Notes under the pieces: generated by a model
Database searches by the model: none
Told to the model about the DNA's origin: nothing
What the model saw: only the letters and a program-made list of their open reading frames with translations
Position numbers and translations under genes: made by a program
Part shown: one piece after another, positions 7,604-16,181 of the stretch
How positions within the stretch are numbered: the stretch's first letter is position 1
Layout: every line of letters starts with the position of its first letter
NCBI RefSeq assembly: GCF_003236315.1
Contig: NZ_POTY01000023.1
Location: 1-43,090 of the forward strand
Direction of reading: 5' to 3'
Length of the DNA stretch: 43,090 nucleotides
Source of the DNA: Micromonospora craterilacus
Lineage (GTDB): Bacteria; Actinomycetota; Actinomycetes; Mycobacteriales; Micromonosporaceae

Positions 7604-8614
7604 ATGAACACAGTGACGAAGCTGAGCGGCTTCGCGCTCGGTCTCGCGGTGGTGTTCGGGACGGCGTACGGGGTCGGTCAGGTGACCGGTCCCGTCGCCC
7701 CGGTCGTCGCCACCGGCCACGACGGCGACAGCCACGGCGACAACGGCTCCGCCGCGCCCGAGCACGACGACGCGTCAGGACACGACGACGGGGCGGCCGG
7801 GCACGGCAACGCCTCAGGGCCGGACGCCGGGGCGGCCGGGCACCTGCCCGGTGGGCTGCTCGTCGCCGACCGCGGCTACACCCTGCTGCCGGTCCGGGCG
7901 CCGGAGGGCGAGTTCGCCTTCCGGATCATCGGACCCGACGGCGATCCGGTGACCCGGTACGACGTGGCCCACGACAAGAAGATGCACCTGATCGTGGCTC
8001 GGCGCGACCTTTCCGGGTTCCGGCACGTGCACCCGGAGTTGGCCGCCGACGGCACCTGGCGGGTCGCCTCGCCGCTGGGCGGTCCCGGCGTGTGGCGGGC
8101 GTTCGCCGACTTCACCCCGACCGGCGCCGAGCCACTGACGCTCGGCGTCGACGTGACCGTCCCCGGCGAGCTGACCGAGCGGCCGCTGCCCGCCCCGGCG
8201 AGCAGCACCACGGTCGACGGCTACACGGTCACCCTCGACGGCACGCCGCAGCCCGGTGGTACCGCGACGCTGGCGCTGACCGTCAGCCGCGACGGGGTAC
8301 CGGTCACCGACCTGGAGCCGTACCTGGGTGCGTACGGACACCTGGTCGCGCTGCGGCAGGGCGACCTCGCGTACCTGCACGTGCACCCGGAGGGCGTACC
8401 GGGCGACGGGCGGACCGCGCCCGGCCCCCAGGTGACCTTCGCGGCCGAGTTCCCCTCGGCTGGCGCGTACCGGCTCTACCTCGACTTCCAACACGGCGGG
8501 GTGGTGCGCACCGCCGAGTTCACGGTGCACGTCGGCGACCCGGGGAGCGTGCCGGTGCCACCTGGGACCGCACCCGACGACGGGCACGGCGTACCCGGAC
8601 ACGAGCACAACTGA
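7604..8614 (+). CDS. Exported His-rich protein of the copper locus
   Basis: A 336-residue protein with an N-terminal membrane anchor or signal (residues about 7-27), a His/Asp/Gly-rich low-complexity stretch (about 33-80), and two related beta-rich domains. Each contains an HVHPE motif (141-145 and 259-263); MHLIVARRD lies just before the first and HLVALRQGD just before the second. The histidines and acidic residues suggest extracytoplasmic copper binding. The domains resemble YtkA-like/immunoglobulin-like folds, but I cannot assign a named family with confidence. GAGG lies seven bases before the ATG at 7604. It sits 31 bases after copZ and 11 before copA, so it is almost certainly co-transcribed with them. 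Confidence 0.85.
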   Translation: MNTVTKLSGFALGLAVVFGTAYGVGQVTGPVAPVVATGHDGDSHGDNGSAAPEHDDASGHDDGAAGHGNASGPDAGAAGHLPGGLLVADRGYTLLPVRAPEGEFAFRIIGPDGDPVTRYDVAHDKKMHLIVARRDLSGFRHVHPELAADGTWRVASPLGGPGVWRAFADFTPTGAEPLTLGVDVTVPGELTERPLPAPASSTTVDGYTVTLDGTPQPGGTATLALTVSRDGVPVTDLEPYLGAYGHLVALRQGDLAYLHVHPEGVPGDGRTAPGPQVTFAAEFPSAGAYRLYLDFQHGGVVRTAEFTVHVGDPGSVPVPPGTAPDDGHGVPGHEHN

Positions 8615-8625
8615 CGGGATCAGCA

Positions 8626-10875
8626 ATGACCACGAGCAGACCCCTGCCGACGGCAGCCAATGTGATCGAGCTGGCCATCGGTGGCATGACCTGCGCCTCC
8701 TGCGCCGCCCGGATCGAGAAGAAGCTGAACCGGATGGACGGGGTGCAGGCCACCGTCAACTACGCCACCGAGAAGGCGACCGTCTCGTACGGCGACCCGG
8801 TCACTCCGGACGACCTGATCGCCACGGTGGAGAAGACCGGCTACCACGCCACCCTGCCACCGCCGCCCACCATGGCGGCACCGGCAGCCGCCGAGCCGGT
8901 GGACGAGCTGCGCGCCCTGCGTACCCGGTTGTGGGTCTCGGTGGTGCTGAGCGTGCCGGTGATCGCGCTGGCCATGGTGCCGGCGTGGCAGTTCACCTAC
9001 TGGCAGTGGCTGTCGCTGGCCCTGGCCGCCCCGGTCGTGGTCTACGGCGGGCTGCCGTTCCACCGGGCCGCGCTGGTCAACCTGCGGCACGGCGCCGCGA
9101 CCATGGACACCCTGGTCTCGGTGGGCACGCTGGCCGCCTTCGGCTGGTCGCTGTGGGCCCTGTTCCTCGGCAGCGCCGGTACGCCGGGAATGACCCACCC
9201 GTTCAGCTTCGACATCGGTCGTAGCGACGGCGCGGGCAACATCTACCTGGAGGCGGCGGCCGGGGTGACCACGTTCATCCTCGCCGGCCGGTACTTCGAG
9301 GCGCGATCGAAGCGGACCGCCGGAGCGGCGCTGCGGGCCCTGCTGGAGCTGGGCGCCAAGGACGTCTCGGTGCTGCGCGGCGGGGTGGAGACCCGGATCC
9401 CGGTCGACCAGCTCGCCGTGGGGGACCGGTTCGTGGTGCGGCCCGGCGAGAAGATCGCCACCGACGGGACGGTGCACGAGGGCTCCTCGGCGGTCGACGC
9501 CAGCATGGTGACCGGCGAGTCGGTGCCGGTCGAGGTCGGCGTGGGCGACAGCGTGGTCGGCGGCTGCGTCAACGCCGGCGGCCGGCTGGTGGTCACCGCC
9601 ACCCGGGTCGGTGCCGACACCCAGCTGGCCCAGATGGCCCGGCTGGTCGAGCAGGCGCAGACCGGCAAGGCTGCCGCGCAGCGGCTCGCCGACCGCATCT
9701 CGGGGGTCTTCGTACCGATCGTGATCGCACTGGCCGCCGGCACGCTGGGCTGGTGGCTGGGCAGCGGGGCCGGACCGGCCGCCGCGTTCACCGCGGCGGT
9801 GGCGGTCCTGATCATCGCCTGCCCGTGCGCGCTCGGCCTGGCCACGCCGACCGCGCTGCTGGTCGGCACCGGGCGGGGTGCCCAGCTCGGCGTACTGATC
9901 AAGGGGCCGGAGGCGCTGGAGTCCACCCGGCGGGTGGACACCGTCGTGCTGGACAAGACCGGCACGGTGACCACCGGCCGGATGACCCTGCTCGACGTGA
10001 CACCCGCTGCCGGCGAGCAACGCGCCGAGGTGCTCCGGCTGGCCGCCGCCCTGGAGTCCGGCTCCGAGCACCCGGTGGCCCGGGCGGTGGTGACCGGTGC
10101 CGCCGAGGTGGGCGACCTGCCGCCGGTCACCGGCTTCGCCAACGTCGAGGGGCTGGGCGTGACCGGCACGGTGGACGGTCGTCAGGTGCTGTTGGGCCGG
10201 CCCCGGCTGCTGCGCGAGCGGGATCTGGTCGTACCGGACGACCTCGCGCGGGCGGCGACCGACGCGGAGGCCGCCGGACGGACGGCCGTGCTGGTCGGTT
10301 GGGACGGTCGGGCCCGGGGGATGCTCGCCGTGGCCGACCAGGTCAAGCCGACCAGCCGCGAGGCGGTACGGCGGCTGCGGGCGCTCGGCCTGACCCCGGT
10401 GCTGCTCACCGGCGACAACACCACCGTCGCCCGGTCGGTGGCCGCCGAGGTCGGCATCGACGAGGTGATCGCGGAGGTGCTGCCCGCGGAGAAGGTCGAC
10501 GTGGTCGCCCGGTTGCAGGCCGAGGGCCGAGCGGTGGCGATGGTCGGCGACGGGGTCAACGACGCCGCCGCGCTCGCCCAGGCCGACCTCGGCCTGGCCA
10601 TGGGCACCGGCACGGACGTGGCGATCGAGGCGTCCGACCTGACCCTGGTGCGGGACGACCTGCTGGCCGCGGTGGACGCCATCCGGCTCGCCCGCAGCAC
10701 GCTGGGCACCATCAAGGGCAACCTGTTCTGGGCCTTCGCCTACAACGTGGCGGCCCTGCCGCTGGCCGCCGCCGGACTGCTCAACCCGATGATCGCCGGT
10801 GCGGCGATGGCCTTCTCCTCGGTCTTCGTGGTGGCCAACAGCCTCCGGTTGCGCAGCTTCCGCCCGCTTGCCTGA
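8626..10875 (+). CDS. copA: Copper-exporting P1B-type ATPase CopA
   Basis: A 749-residue P1B ATPase that pumps Cu(I) out across the membrane. Domains in order: N-terminal HMA with GMTCASC (C23, C26), membrane pairs, actuator domain with VTGES, the transport-site C399-P-C401 in IACPCALG, phosphorylated D443 in DKTGT, the SEHP histidine of the nucleotide domain, GDGVND, and final membrane helices. All hallmark residues are present and length is normal. Start at the ATG 8626, 11 bases after the upstream stop; only a modest GGGA precedes it, so translation may be coupled. Last gene of the CsoR-controlled copper operon. Confidence 0.96.
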   Translation: MTTSRPLPTAANVIELAIGGMTCASCAARIEKKLNRMDGVQATVNYATEKATVSYGDPVTPDDLIATVEKTGYHATLPPPPTMAAPAAAEPVDELRALRTRLWVSVVLSVPVIALAMVPAWQFTYWQWLSLALAAPVVVYGGLPFHRAALVNLRHGAATMDTLVSVGTLAAFGWSLWALFLGSAGTPGMTHPFSFDIGRSDGAGNIYLEAAAGVTTFILAGRYFEARSKRTAGAALRALLELGAKDVSVLRGGVETRIPVDQLAVGDRFVVRPGEKIATDGTVHEGSSAVDASMVTGESVPVEVGVGDSVVGGCVNAGGRLVVTATRVGADTQLAQMARLVEQAQTGKAAAQRLADRISGVFVPIVIALAAGTLGWWLGSGAGPAAAFTAAVAVLIIACPCALGLATPTALLVGTGRGAQLGVLIKGPEALESTRRVDTVVLDKTGTVTTGRMTLLDVTPAAGEQRAEVLRLAAALESGSEHPVARAVVTGAAEVGDLPPVTGFANVEGLGVTGTVDGRQVLLGRPRLLRERDLVVPDDLARAATDAEAAGRTAVLVGWDGRARGMLAVADQVKPTSREAVRRLRALGLTPVLLTGDNTTVARSVAAEVGIDEVIAEVLPAEKVDVVARLQAEGRAVAMVGDGVNDAAALAQADLGLAMGTGTDVAIEASDLTLVRDDLLAAVDAIRLARSTLGTIKGNLFWAFAYNVAALPLAAAGLLNPMIAGAAMAFSSVFVVANSLRLRSFRPLA

Positions 10876-10884
10876 GCTGGGATG

Positions 10885-10908
10885 GTTCGCCGCCGGCCAG
10901 TTGGGTAC
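10885..10908 (+). promoter_or_regulatory. SigB-type stress promoter candidate before the CsbD gene
   Basis: GTTC (10885-10888), a 14-base spacer and GGGTAC (10903-10908) match the SigB-family pattern GTTT-N14-16-GGGTAT with two mismatches. They lie 42 bases before the CsbD-family ATG. The fit agrees with the stress-response character of that family. Confidence 0.4.
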
Positions 10909-10950
10909 TGATCGACGTACGAAGCTGAGCCGAAACCCCGGGAGGCTGAC

Positions 10951-11124
10951 ATGGGCGTCGAGGACAAGCTCAACAACACCGCCGAGAACACCAGCGGAAA
11001 GGTGAAGGAGGGCGTCGGCCGGGCCACCGACAACGAACGGTTGGAGGCCGAGGGACGCGCCGACCAGACGCGTGCCAACGTCAAGCAGGCCGGCGAGAAG
11101 ATCAAGGACGCGTTCCGGAGCTGA
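10951..11124 (+). CDS. CsbD-family stress protein
   Basis: A 57-residue highly charged protein (MGVEDKLNNTAENTSGKVKE at the start, ending AGEKIKDAF). This is the CsbD-like repeat pattern: short, Lys/Glu/Asn-rich, with GKVKEGVGRATDNERLEAEG in the middle. In Bacillus CsbD is a SigB-controlled general-stress protein; the biochemical role is unknown. GGGAGG lies five to six bases before the ATG. A SigB-like promoter candidate lies at 10885-10908. It follows copA by 75 bases but probably has its own transcript. Confidence 0.88.
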   Translation: MGVEDKLNNTAENTSGKVKEGVGRATDNERLEAEGRADQTRANVKQAGEKIKDAFRS

Positions 11125-11194
11125 TCAGAGTACGCGCGGATCGCCGGGCCGGCCGACGTCGACCCGGCGATCGCTTCGTGTGGTGCCGGCCGGC

Positions 11195-11215
11195 GGTTCC
11201 CGGCATCCGGGAACC
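11195..11215. repeat. Perfect 9-base inverted repeat overlapping the sigma-gene promoter motif
   Basis: GGTTCCCGG (11195-11203), a 3-base centre and CCGGGAACC (11207-11215). The right arm contains the GGGAACC element of the putative promoter for the sigma factor gene. It may be a terminator for the CsbD gene, an operator, or a divergent pair of promoter elements. Confidence 0.55.
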
Positions 11216-11235
11216 AATCCGTGGGCCCGTCCGAC
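11209..11235 (+). promoter_or_regulatory. ECF-type promoter motif before the sigma factor gene
   Basis: GGGAACC (11209-11215), 16 bases, then CGAC (11232-11235), eight bases before the GTG start at 11244. The same GGGAACC-N16-CGAC arrangement precedes the zf-HC2 gene on the other strand (12704-12678). Proximity to the start codon implies a leaderless or nearly leaderless mRNA. Confidence 0.55.
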
Positions 11236-11243
11236 CAACAGCT

Positions 11244-11807
11244 GTGACCGACGACATAACCGGGTACGCGTTCGCCGCGGGCCGGGGCGACCACGCCGCC
11301 GCCGCGGCGTTCGTCCGGGCGACACAGCACGACGTACGGCGGTTCCTGGCGCACCTGCCCGGGGTGCGGGAGGTCGACGACCTGGTCCAGGAGACGTATC
11401 TGCGGGCCTGGCGTGCCCTGCCGTCGTTCGCCGGCCGGTCCACGGCGCGGACCTGGCTGCTTGCCATCGCCCGCCGGGTCGCGGTCGACCAGGTGCGGGC
11501 CGCCACGTCCCGCCCCCGCACGGCGAACCTCGCCGACTGGCAGGCGGCTGCGGAGGCGACGCCGGCCGGGGTGCGTGCCGGGGTGGACGAGCAGGTGGTG
11601 CTCCACGGGCTGCTCGACGGCCTCGCCCCCGACCGTCGGGAGGCGTTCGTGTCCACCCAACTGCTCGGCCTGTCGTACGCCGAGGCCGCACAGGTCTGCG
11701 ACGTCCCGGTCGGCACCATCCGGTCCCGGGTGGCCCGGGCCCGCGAGGACCTGGTCGCGGCGATGCAGTCCGTGACGTCCAACCGCCGTCGCGGCGGCAC
11801 CGCCTGA
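11244..11807 (+). CDS. ECF-type sigma-70 family sigma factor
   Basis: A 187-residue sigma factor with only regions 2 and 4. Region 2 runs from HDVRRFLAHL through DDLVQETYLRAW and RTWLLAIARRVAVDQVR. Region 4 runs from LLDGLAPDRREAFVSTQLL through YAEAAQVCDVPVGTIRSRVARAREDL. I take the GTG at 11244 because it lies at leaderless distance from a promoter-like motif; a GTG at 11178 would add 22 poorly conserved-looking residues. The convergent zf-HC2 membrane protein is its likely regulator. Autoregulation is suggested by matching motifs before both genes. Confidence 0.9.
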   Translation: MTDDITGYAFAAGRGDHAAAAAFVRATQHDVRRFLAHLPGVREVDDLVQETYLRAWRALPSFAGRSTARTWLLAIARRVAVDQVRAATSRPRTANLADWQAAAEATPAGVRAGVDEQVVLHGLLDGLAPDRREAFVSTQLLGLSYAEAAQVCDVPVGTIRSRVARAREDLVAAMQSVTSNRRRGGTA

Positions 11808-11819
11808 CGCCCAGCCGCA

Positions 11820-11917
11820 CCGTCAGCCCGCGCCCGTCAGGCGGCGTCCGTCAGGCGGCGTCCGTCAGGCGGCGTCCGTCAGGCGGTGCCCGTCAGCCTG
11901 CGCCCGTCAGGCGGCGC
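11820..11917. repeat. 14-bp tandem repeat, seven units
   Basis: Seven head-to-tail units related to CCGTCAGGCGGCGT: three are exact and adjacent, the outer ones differ at one to four positions. It fills the gap between the convergent sigma and zf-HC2 genes. The last unit contains the zf-HC2 stop codon (TCA at 11907-11909 on this strand). The unit length is not a multiple of three, so copy-number changes would shift the C-terminal frame only if they reached into the gene. Confidence 0.9.
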
Positions 11918-12668
11918 GGCGGTGGTCCCGGCCGTGTCGGGCCTGAGCGGAGTGGGGCGGCAGCAGGCGCAGCGGGGCCGGCTTGTCGACCTCGTCTAGG
12001 CGCAGCCGCCAACGGGACCGCTCCGGCCGCTGCCGGTCGCTCGGGTCACCGGGTTGCCGCATGCTCCGGGCCAGCAGCACGGTGATCAGATAACCGACCA
12101 CCAGGAACCCGTGGCTGACCAGGCGTTCCACGGCGACCTGGGAGGCGACGAGGTCGTTGACCGAGAGCAGCACGAGGGTCACCACGAAGGCGCTGAGCAT
12201 CGGCAGCAGCCCTGAGGGCGCGGTCCGGCGCAGCGCGACGAAGAGGAACCCGGCGCCGACCGCGACGTTCCAGGCGGCCGACTCGTGCCACAGGTGCTGG
12301 CCGGAGGCGTGCAGGTGCTGGGCCACCTCGGCGCGCCCGATCTGCGCCAGCCCGAGCACCAGCTGCACCGCGCCGAGCAGGCCCAGCGCGGCGCGCAGCC
12401 CGGTGACCGCGGCGGCACGTCCGGTGAACAGCGTGCGCCAGCGCCGGGGGCGCGGTGGCGGTGCGGCGGCGAGGATCGCATCGGTCAGATCCGGCAGCGC
12501 GGTCACCACCTGGGTACGCGCACGCCGGGTCACCATCGCCGCCGTGTCCAGCCAGCTACGACAGCCGGCGCAGGTTTCCAGGTGCACCGCGACCGTGCCC
12601 TGCTCCTCCGGGGTCGCCTCACCGTCCAACTGCGCCGACAGAATCTCCCGCCACTGCTCGCACCCCAT
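11907..12668 (-). CDS. zf-HC2 membrane protein, putative anti-sigma factor
   Basis: A 253-residue protein. The N-terminal zinc-finger anti-sigma motif HLETCAGC (His-x3-Cys-x2-Cys, about residues 29-36) is preceded by C3 in MGCEQWRE. It is followed by four predicted membrane segments between about residues 85 and 215, then an Arg/His-rich cytoplasmic tail. This is the ZAS/zf-HC2 layout of membrane anti-sigma factors, and the gene converges on an ECF sigma gene, its likely partner. The ATG at 12668 has no close ribosome-binding site, but a promoter-like motif ends nine bases upstream, suggesting a leaderless transcript. The stop codon lies in a 14-bp minisatellite. Confidence 0.87.
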   Translation of the reverse strand: MGCEQWREILSAQLDGEATPEEQGTVAVHLETCAGCRSWLDTAAMVTRRARTQVVTALPDLTDAILAAAPPPRPRRWRTLFTGRAAAVTGLRAALGLLGAVQLVLGLAQIGRAEVAQHLHASGQHLWHESAAWNVAVGAGFLFVALRRTAPSGLLPMLSAFVVTLVLLSVNDLVASQVAVERLVSHGFLVVGYLITVLLARSMRQPGDPSDRQRPERSRWRLRLDEVDKPAPLRLLPPHSAQARHGRDHRRAA

Positions 12669-12677
12669 GTACAGATA

Positions 12678-12704
12678 GTCGCTCCGTGGTCCGGCGTGGT
12701 TCCC
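12678..12704 (-). promoter_or_regulatory. ECF-type promoter motif before the zf-HC2 gene
   Basis: On the minus strand: GGGAACC (12704-12698), 16 bases, CGAC (12681-12678), then nine bases to the ATG at 12668. Sequence elements, spacing and distance to the start codon nearly match the motif before the sigma gene at 11209-11235. Confidence 0.55.
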
Positions 12705-12849
12705 GCGAGGTAGCTGCCGGCGGGTACCCAGGTCAGCAGCCGCCCCGGGCTGCCCAGGCGTGCAGGCCCGGAGTACGTGGTTGCCGTTTACGACTACCCC
12801 GCTCGGCCTGGGGTAAGCGCCCGGTTCGTCATGGGAAGGGAGGCTGCGG

Positions 12850-14067
12850 GTGACCCGTCCGTTCGTGAACTGGTCCGGCAGCGTCTCCTTCACGCCCGGC
12901 GACTACGCCGAGCCCGCCGGCGAGGACGAGGTGCGCGACCTGGTGCTGCGGGCCCGCGAGTCGGGCAGCACCCTGCGGCCGGTGGGCTCGGGCCACTCGT
13001 CGAGCCCACTGGTACGTACCGACGGGACCCTGGTCAGCCTGGACCGGATGGCCGGGGTGATCGGCCAGGACGGGGAGCGGGCCACCGCCTGGGGCGGCAG
13101 CCGGCTGAAGGCGCTCGGCGAGGGCCTCTACGACGCCGGGCTGGCGATGGAGAATCTCGGCGACGTGGACTACCAGTCGATCGCGGGTGCCACCGCCACC
13201 GGCACGCACGGCACCGGCATCGGCTTCGGCAACCTGTCCACCCAGGTGACCGGGGTGCGGCTGGTCGCCGGCACCGGCGAGGTGCTGGACATCTCGGCGA
13301 CCGACAACGCCGAGCTGCTGCCCGCCGCTCGGCTCTCCCTCGGCGCGCTGGGCGTGGTCACCCAGCTCACCCTCGACGTGCAGCCCCGCTTCGAGCTGCG
13401 CCGCCGCGCCTGGTGCGCACCGGTCGAGTGGACCCTGGATCATCTGGCCGAGTTGCAGCACACCAACCGCAACATGGACTTCTACTGGTACCCGCGCAGC
13501 GACCTGACCCAGGTCCGCACCATGAACAGGGTGGACGACCGGCCGGAGGACCGGATGTGGGCGGCCCGCCGGGTGCTGGCGGCCGGCCCGTGGCGTGAGC
13601 CCAAAGAAGTCGAGGTCGGGCCGACCCACCGGACCATCCCGCAGCACCGGGAGCTGCGCTTCGAGGAGATCGAGTACATGCTCCCGTCGGAGGCGTTTCC
13701 GGCCTGCTTCGCCGAGGTCCGGCGGCGAATCCTGAGCCGGCACCGCCGCGTAGTGGGTTGGCGGGTGCTGGTGCGGACCATCGCCGCGGACGACATCTGG
13801 CTCAGCAACGCGTACGGCCGGCCCACCGCCACCATTGCCTGCCTGCAGAACACCTCGCTGCCGTACGAGGACTACTTCCGCGACATGGAAGCCGTCTTCC
13901 GGCAGTACGGCGGCCGGCCGCACTGGGGCAAGAAGCACTGGCTGACCGCCCGCGAGCTACGCCCCCTCTACCCCCGGTGGGACGACTTCCAGACGGCCCG
14001 TCGCCGCCTCGATCCGGGCGGGGTGTTCCTCACTCCCGACCTGGCCCGGCTGTTGGAGGAGGCGTGA
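12850..14067 (+). CDS. FAD-dependent aldonolactone oxidase (D-arabinono-1,4-lactone oxidase type)
   Basis: A 405-residue VAO-fold flavoenzyme of the L-gulonolactone/D-arabinono-1,4-lactone oxidase group, which oxidises sugar lactones. The N-terminal FAD domain has VGSGHSSS (H49 is the candidate covalent flavin attachment site) and IAGATATGTHGTG. The C-terminal ALO domain ends with the signature H358-W-G-K361 and DPGGVFLTPDL. There is no signal peptide. The GTG at 12850 has GGGAGG upstream. Its TGA overlaps the ATG of the next gene by one base, so the two are co-translated. The actual sugar substrate and the physiological use of the product are unknown. Confidence 0.93.
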   Translation: MTRPFVNWSGSVSFTPGDYAEPAGEDEVRDLVLRARESGSTLRPVGSGHSSSPLVRTDGTLVSLDRMAGVIGQDGERATAWGGSRLKALGEGLYDAGLAMENLGDVDYQSIAGATATGTHGTGIGFGNLSTQVTGVRLVAGTGEVLDISATDNAELLPAARLSLGALGVVTQLTLDVQPRFELRRRAWCAPVEWTLDHLAELQHTNRNMDFYWYPRSDLTQVRTMNRVDDRPEDRMWAARRVLAAGPWREPKEVEVGPTHRTIPQHRELRFEEIEYMLPSEAFPACFAEVRRRILSRHRRVVGWRVLVRTIAADDIWLSNAYGRPTATIACLQNTSLPYEDYFRDMEAVFRQYGGRPHWGKKHWLTARELRPLYPRWDDFQTARRRLDPGGVFLTPDLARLLEEA

Positions 14068-14444
14068 TGGCGCAGCTCGGGGCGCGGGTGTGGGTGGTGC
14101 CCGGTGGGCACATCCCGTTCGGCGGCAGCGGGCCGGAACCGGAGTTCACCGGCTTCGAGCAGCTGTGCGTGCTCAACACCGGCGATTCCGAGGCGGAGCT
14201 GGCACTGTTCTTCTACTACGCGGACACCGAACCGGTCGGGCCGTACCCCCTTGTCGTCGGTGCCCGCCGGATCCGGCACGTACGGGTCAACGACCTGATC
14301 GACCCGGAGGCGGTACGCCTCGACCGCCCGTACGGTTGCGTGCTGCGCTCCCCGGTCCCGGTGGTGGTGCAGTTCCTGCGGCAGGACACCCGCATCCCGG
14401 GCACGGTGGCACTGACCGGCACGATGGCCCACCCCGCCGACTAG
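14067..14444 (+). CDS. Sensory rhodopsin transducer-like (ASRT family) small-molecule-binding protein
   Basis: A 125-residue beta-sandwich protein matching the Anabaena sensory rhodopsin transducer family along its whole length: GGHIPFGGSGPEPEF, LCVLNTGDSEAEL, FFYYADTEPVGPYPLVV, RRIRHVRVNDLIDPE and VPVVVQFLRQDTR. No rhodopsin gene is in the window. In other bacteria ASRT domains have been proposed to bind carbohydrates. Here the gene overlaps the aldonolactone oxidase by one base (TGATG), with GGAGGAGG before it, which supports a sugar- or lactone-sensing or carrying role. That role is inference. Confidence 0.88.
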   Translation: MAQLGARVWVVPGGHIPFGGSGPEPEFTGFEQLCVLNTGDSEAELALFFYYADTEPVGPYPLVVGARRIRHVRVNDLIDPEAVRLDRPYGCVLRSPVPVVVQFLRQDTRIPGTVALTGTMAHPAD

Positions 14445-14471
14445 GTTGCCCGCCCGGCACGTCGGGTACCC

Positions 14472-14510
14472 CCGGCCATGCGGATCTCGCGAATCCCTGG
14501 CGATGGCCGG
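14472..14510. terminator. Hairpin between convergent genes
   Basis: CCGGCCAT (14472-14479) and ATGGCCGG (14503-14510) are perfect 8-base arms, with an inner GGAT/ATCC pairing. It lies between the ASRT-like gene and the convergent antiporter gene and could serve both. Confidence 0.6.
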
Positions 14511-14513
14511 CGG

Positions 14514-16121
14514 TCAGCGGGTGGTGCCGATCAGGACGGAGGCCGCTCGTCCGTCCGCCGCCGGTGAGGTGGGCGCCGCAGGCACGGTCACGGTGGCGGG
14601 CAAGAGCTTGACCTCGGCCGCGCCGTCCGGGTCCCCGGTCTCGCCGTGCCAGTGGGCGAGCCGGCCTGCCCGGGCGACGGCACGCAGGCGGCGTTCCGTC
14701 CGGTCCCGGACGTGTGAGGTGGTGACCACCAGCAGTTGGTCGCCCTGCCGCAGCCGGGTGTCCGGATCCGGCACGAAGGCGGTGCCGTTGCGTACCACCA
14801 GAGTGATCGCGGCCGGTGGTGGCAGTCGCAGCTCGCGGAGGTACACGCCGTGCATCCGCGAGCCGGGTTCGACGCTCAGGTGCAGCAGGTCCGCGTCGAT
14901 GGCGTCCAGCGGCGCGGCCTCGACCTGGAGGTCCGGGCCGAGCCCGGCCGTGCTGAGCCGGAGCCGCTGCGCCAGCCACGGCAGCACCGGAGCCTGGAGC
15001 AGGGTGAACACGACGACCAGCACGAAGACGATGTTGAACAGCTGCTCGCTGCCACCGACCCCGGCGACCACCGGAATGGTCGCCAGCACGATCGGTACCG
15101 CACCGCGCAGCCCGGCCCAGGACAGCAGCACCTGCTCCCGCACCGGGATGTTGAACGGCAGCAGGGTGAGCAGCACCGACAGCGGCCGGGCGAGCAGCAG
15201 CAGCACCGAGCCGACGGCCAGGGCGGGCAGGATCGCGCTGGGCAGCTCGCCGGGTTCGGCCAGCAGGCCGAGCATGACGAACAGGCCGATCTGGGCGATC
15301 CAGCCGAACCCTTCGGCCACCGACACGGTGGCCCGCCGGTGGGCCAGCCGGCCGTTGCCCAGGATCAGCGCGGCGAGATAGGCGGCGAGGAAGCCACTGG
15401 CGTGGGCGAGCCCGGCGACGGCGAAGGCGAGGATGCCACAGGCGAAGGTGGCGATCGGGTACAGGCCGGAGGCGGGCAGGGTGAGCCGACGCAGGAACCA
15501 CACCCCGGCGGTGCCGACCGCGAGGCCGACCGCGCCACCGACGCCGAGCTCGTAGATCAGCTGCGCGAGCAGCTCCAGCGGGCTGGTCGCGGTCAGGCCG
15601 GCGGCGCTGAACGCGAGCACCAGGATGACCGTGGGTGCGTCGTTGAGCCCCGACTCGGCCTCCACCAACCCGGCCAGCCGCCTGGGCAGCGGCAGCGTCC
15701 GCAGCACCGAGAAGACCGCCGCCGCGTCGGTGGACGACACCACGGCACCCAGCAGCAGTGCCAGCTGCCAGGAGACGTCGAGCAGCAGCCGCGCACCGAG
15801 GGCGGTGACCCCGACGCTGATCAGCACCCCGACGGTGGCGAGCGCCGTCGCCGGGGCCAGCACCGGCCGGATGTCGGCGAACCGGGTGGTCAGGCCGCCC
15901 TCGACCAGGATCACCGCGAGCGCCGCCGTACCGAGCGTCTGGGCCAGCGCGGCATCGTCGAAGCGCAGCCCGAGCCCGCTCTCGCCGAGCAGCAGCCCGA
16001 CCCCGAGGTACGCCAGCAGCATCGGCACCCCGGCCCGGGAGGCGACTCGTGCCGCGGTGACGCTGACCAGCACCGTCGCGGCCACGGCGAGCATCAGCAG
16101 GTCGACCTGCTCCAGGGTCAC
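14514..16121 (-). CDS. Potassium/proton antiporter, CPA1 family (NhaP2/CvrA-like) with C-terminal RCK_C domain
   Basis: A membrane antiporter of about 535 residues. Twelve or so hydrophobic segments cover residues about 1-390, with the signature SSTDAAAVFSVL and the following ESGLNDAP, whose acidic residues bind and exchange cations. A TrkA-C/RCK_C domain follows (about 405-490: LLHLSVEPGSRMHGVYLREL through RLRQGDQLLVVTT) and should regulate transport. NhaP2-type members exchange K+ (or Na+) for H+. I prefer the GTG at 16121, giving MTLEQVDLLMLAV; a TTG at 16142 would add seven residues. Co-directional with the GH65 gene 60 bases upstream of it. Confidence 0.92.
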   Translation of the reverse strand: MTLEQVDLLMLAVAATVLVSVTAARVASRAGVPMLLAYLGVGLLLGESGLGLRFDDAALAQTLGTAALAVILVEGGLTTRFADIRPVLAPATALATVGVLISVGVTALGARLLLDVSWQLALLLGAVVSSTDAAAVFSVLRTLPLPRRLAGLVEAESGLNDAPTVILVLAFSAAGLTATSPLELLAQLIYELGVGGAVGLAVGTAGVWFLRRLTLPASGLYPIATFACGILAFAVAGLAHASGFLAAYLAALILGNGRLAHRRATVSVAEGFGWIAQIGLFVMLGLLAEPGELPSAILPALAVGSVLLLLARPLSVLLTLLPFNIPVREQVLLSWAGLRGAVPIVLATIPVVAGVGGSEQLFNIVFVLVVVFTLLQAPVLPWLAQRLRLSTAGLGPDLQVEAAPLDAIDADLLHLSVEPGSRMHGVYLRELRLPPPAAITLVVRNGTAFVPDPDTRLRQGDQLLVVTTSHVRDRTERRLRAVARAGRLAHWHGETGDPDGAAEVKLLPATVTVPAAPTSPAADGRAASVLIGTTR

Positions 16122-16181
16122 CGTGGTACCCGTTCCGCGCAACGTCGGGCCATGCTTCCCGCCCCCTCCCGCGAGCTGCGG

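Noticed and set aside
11820..11917. Possible CRISPR array
   Set aside because: The 14-base units are directly adjacent with no spacers; it is a minisatellite.
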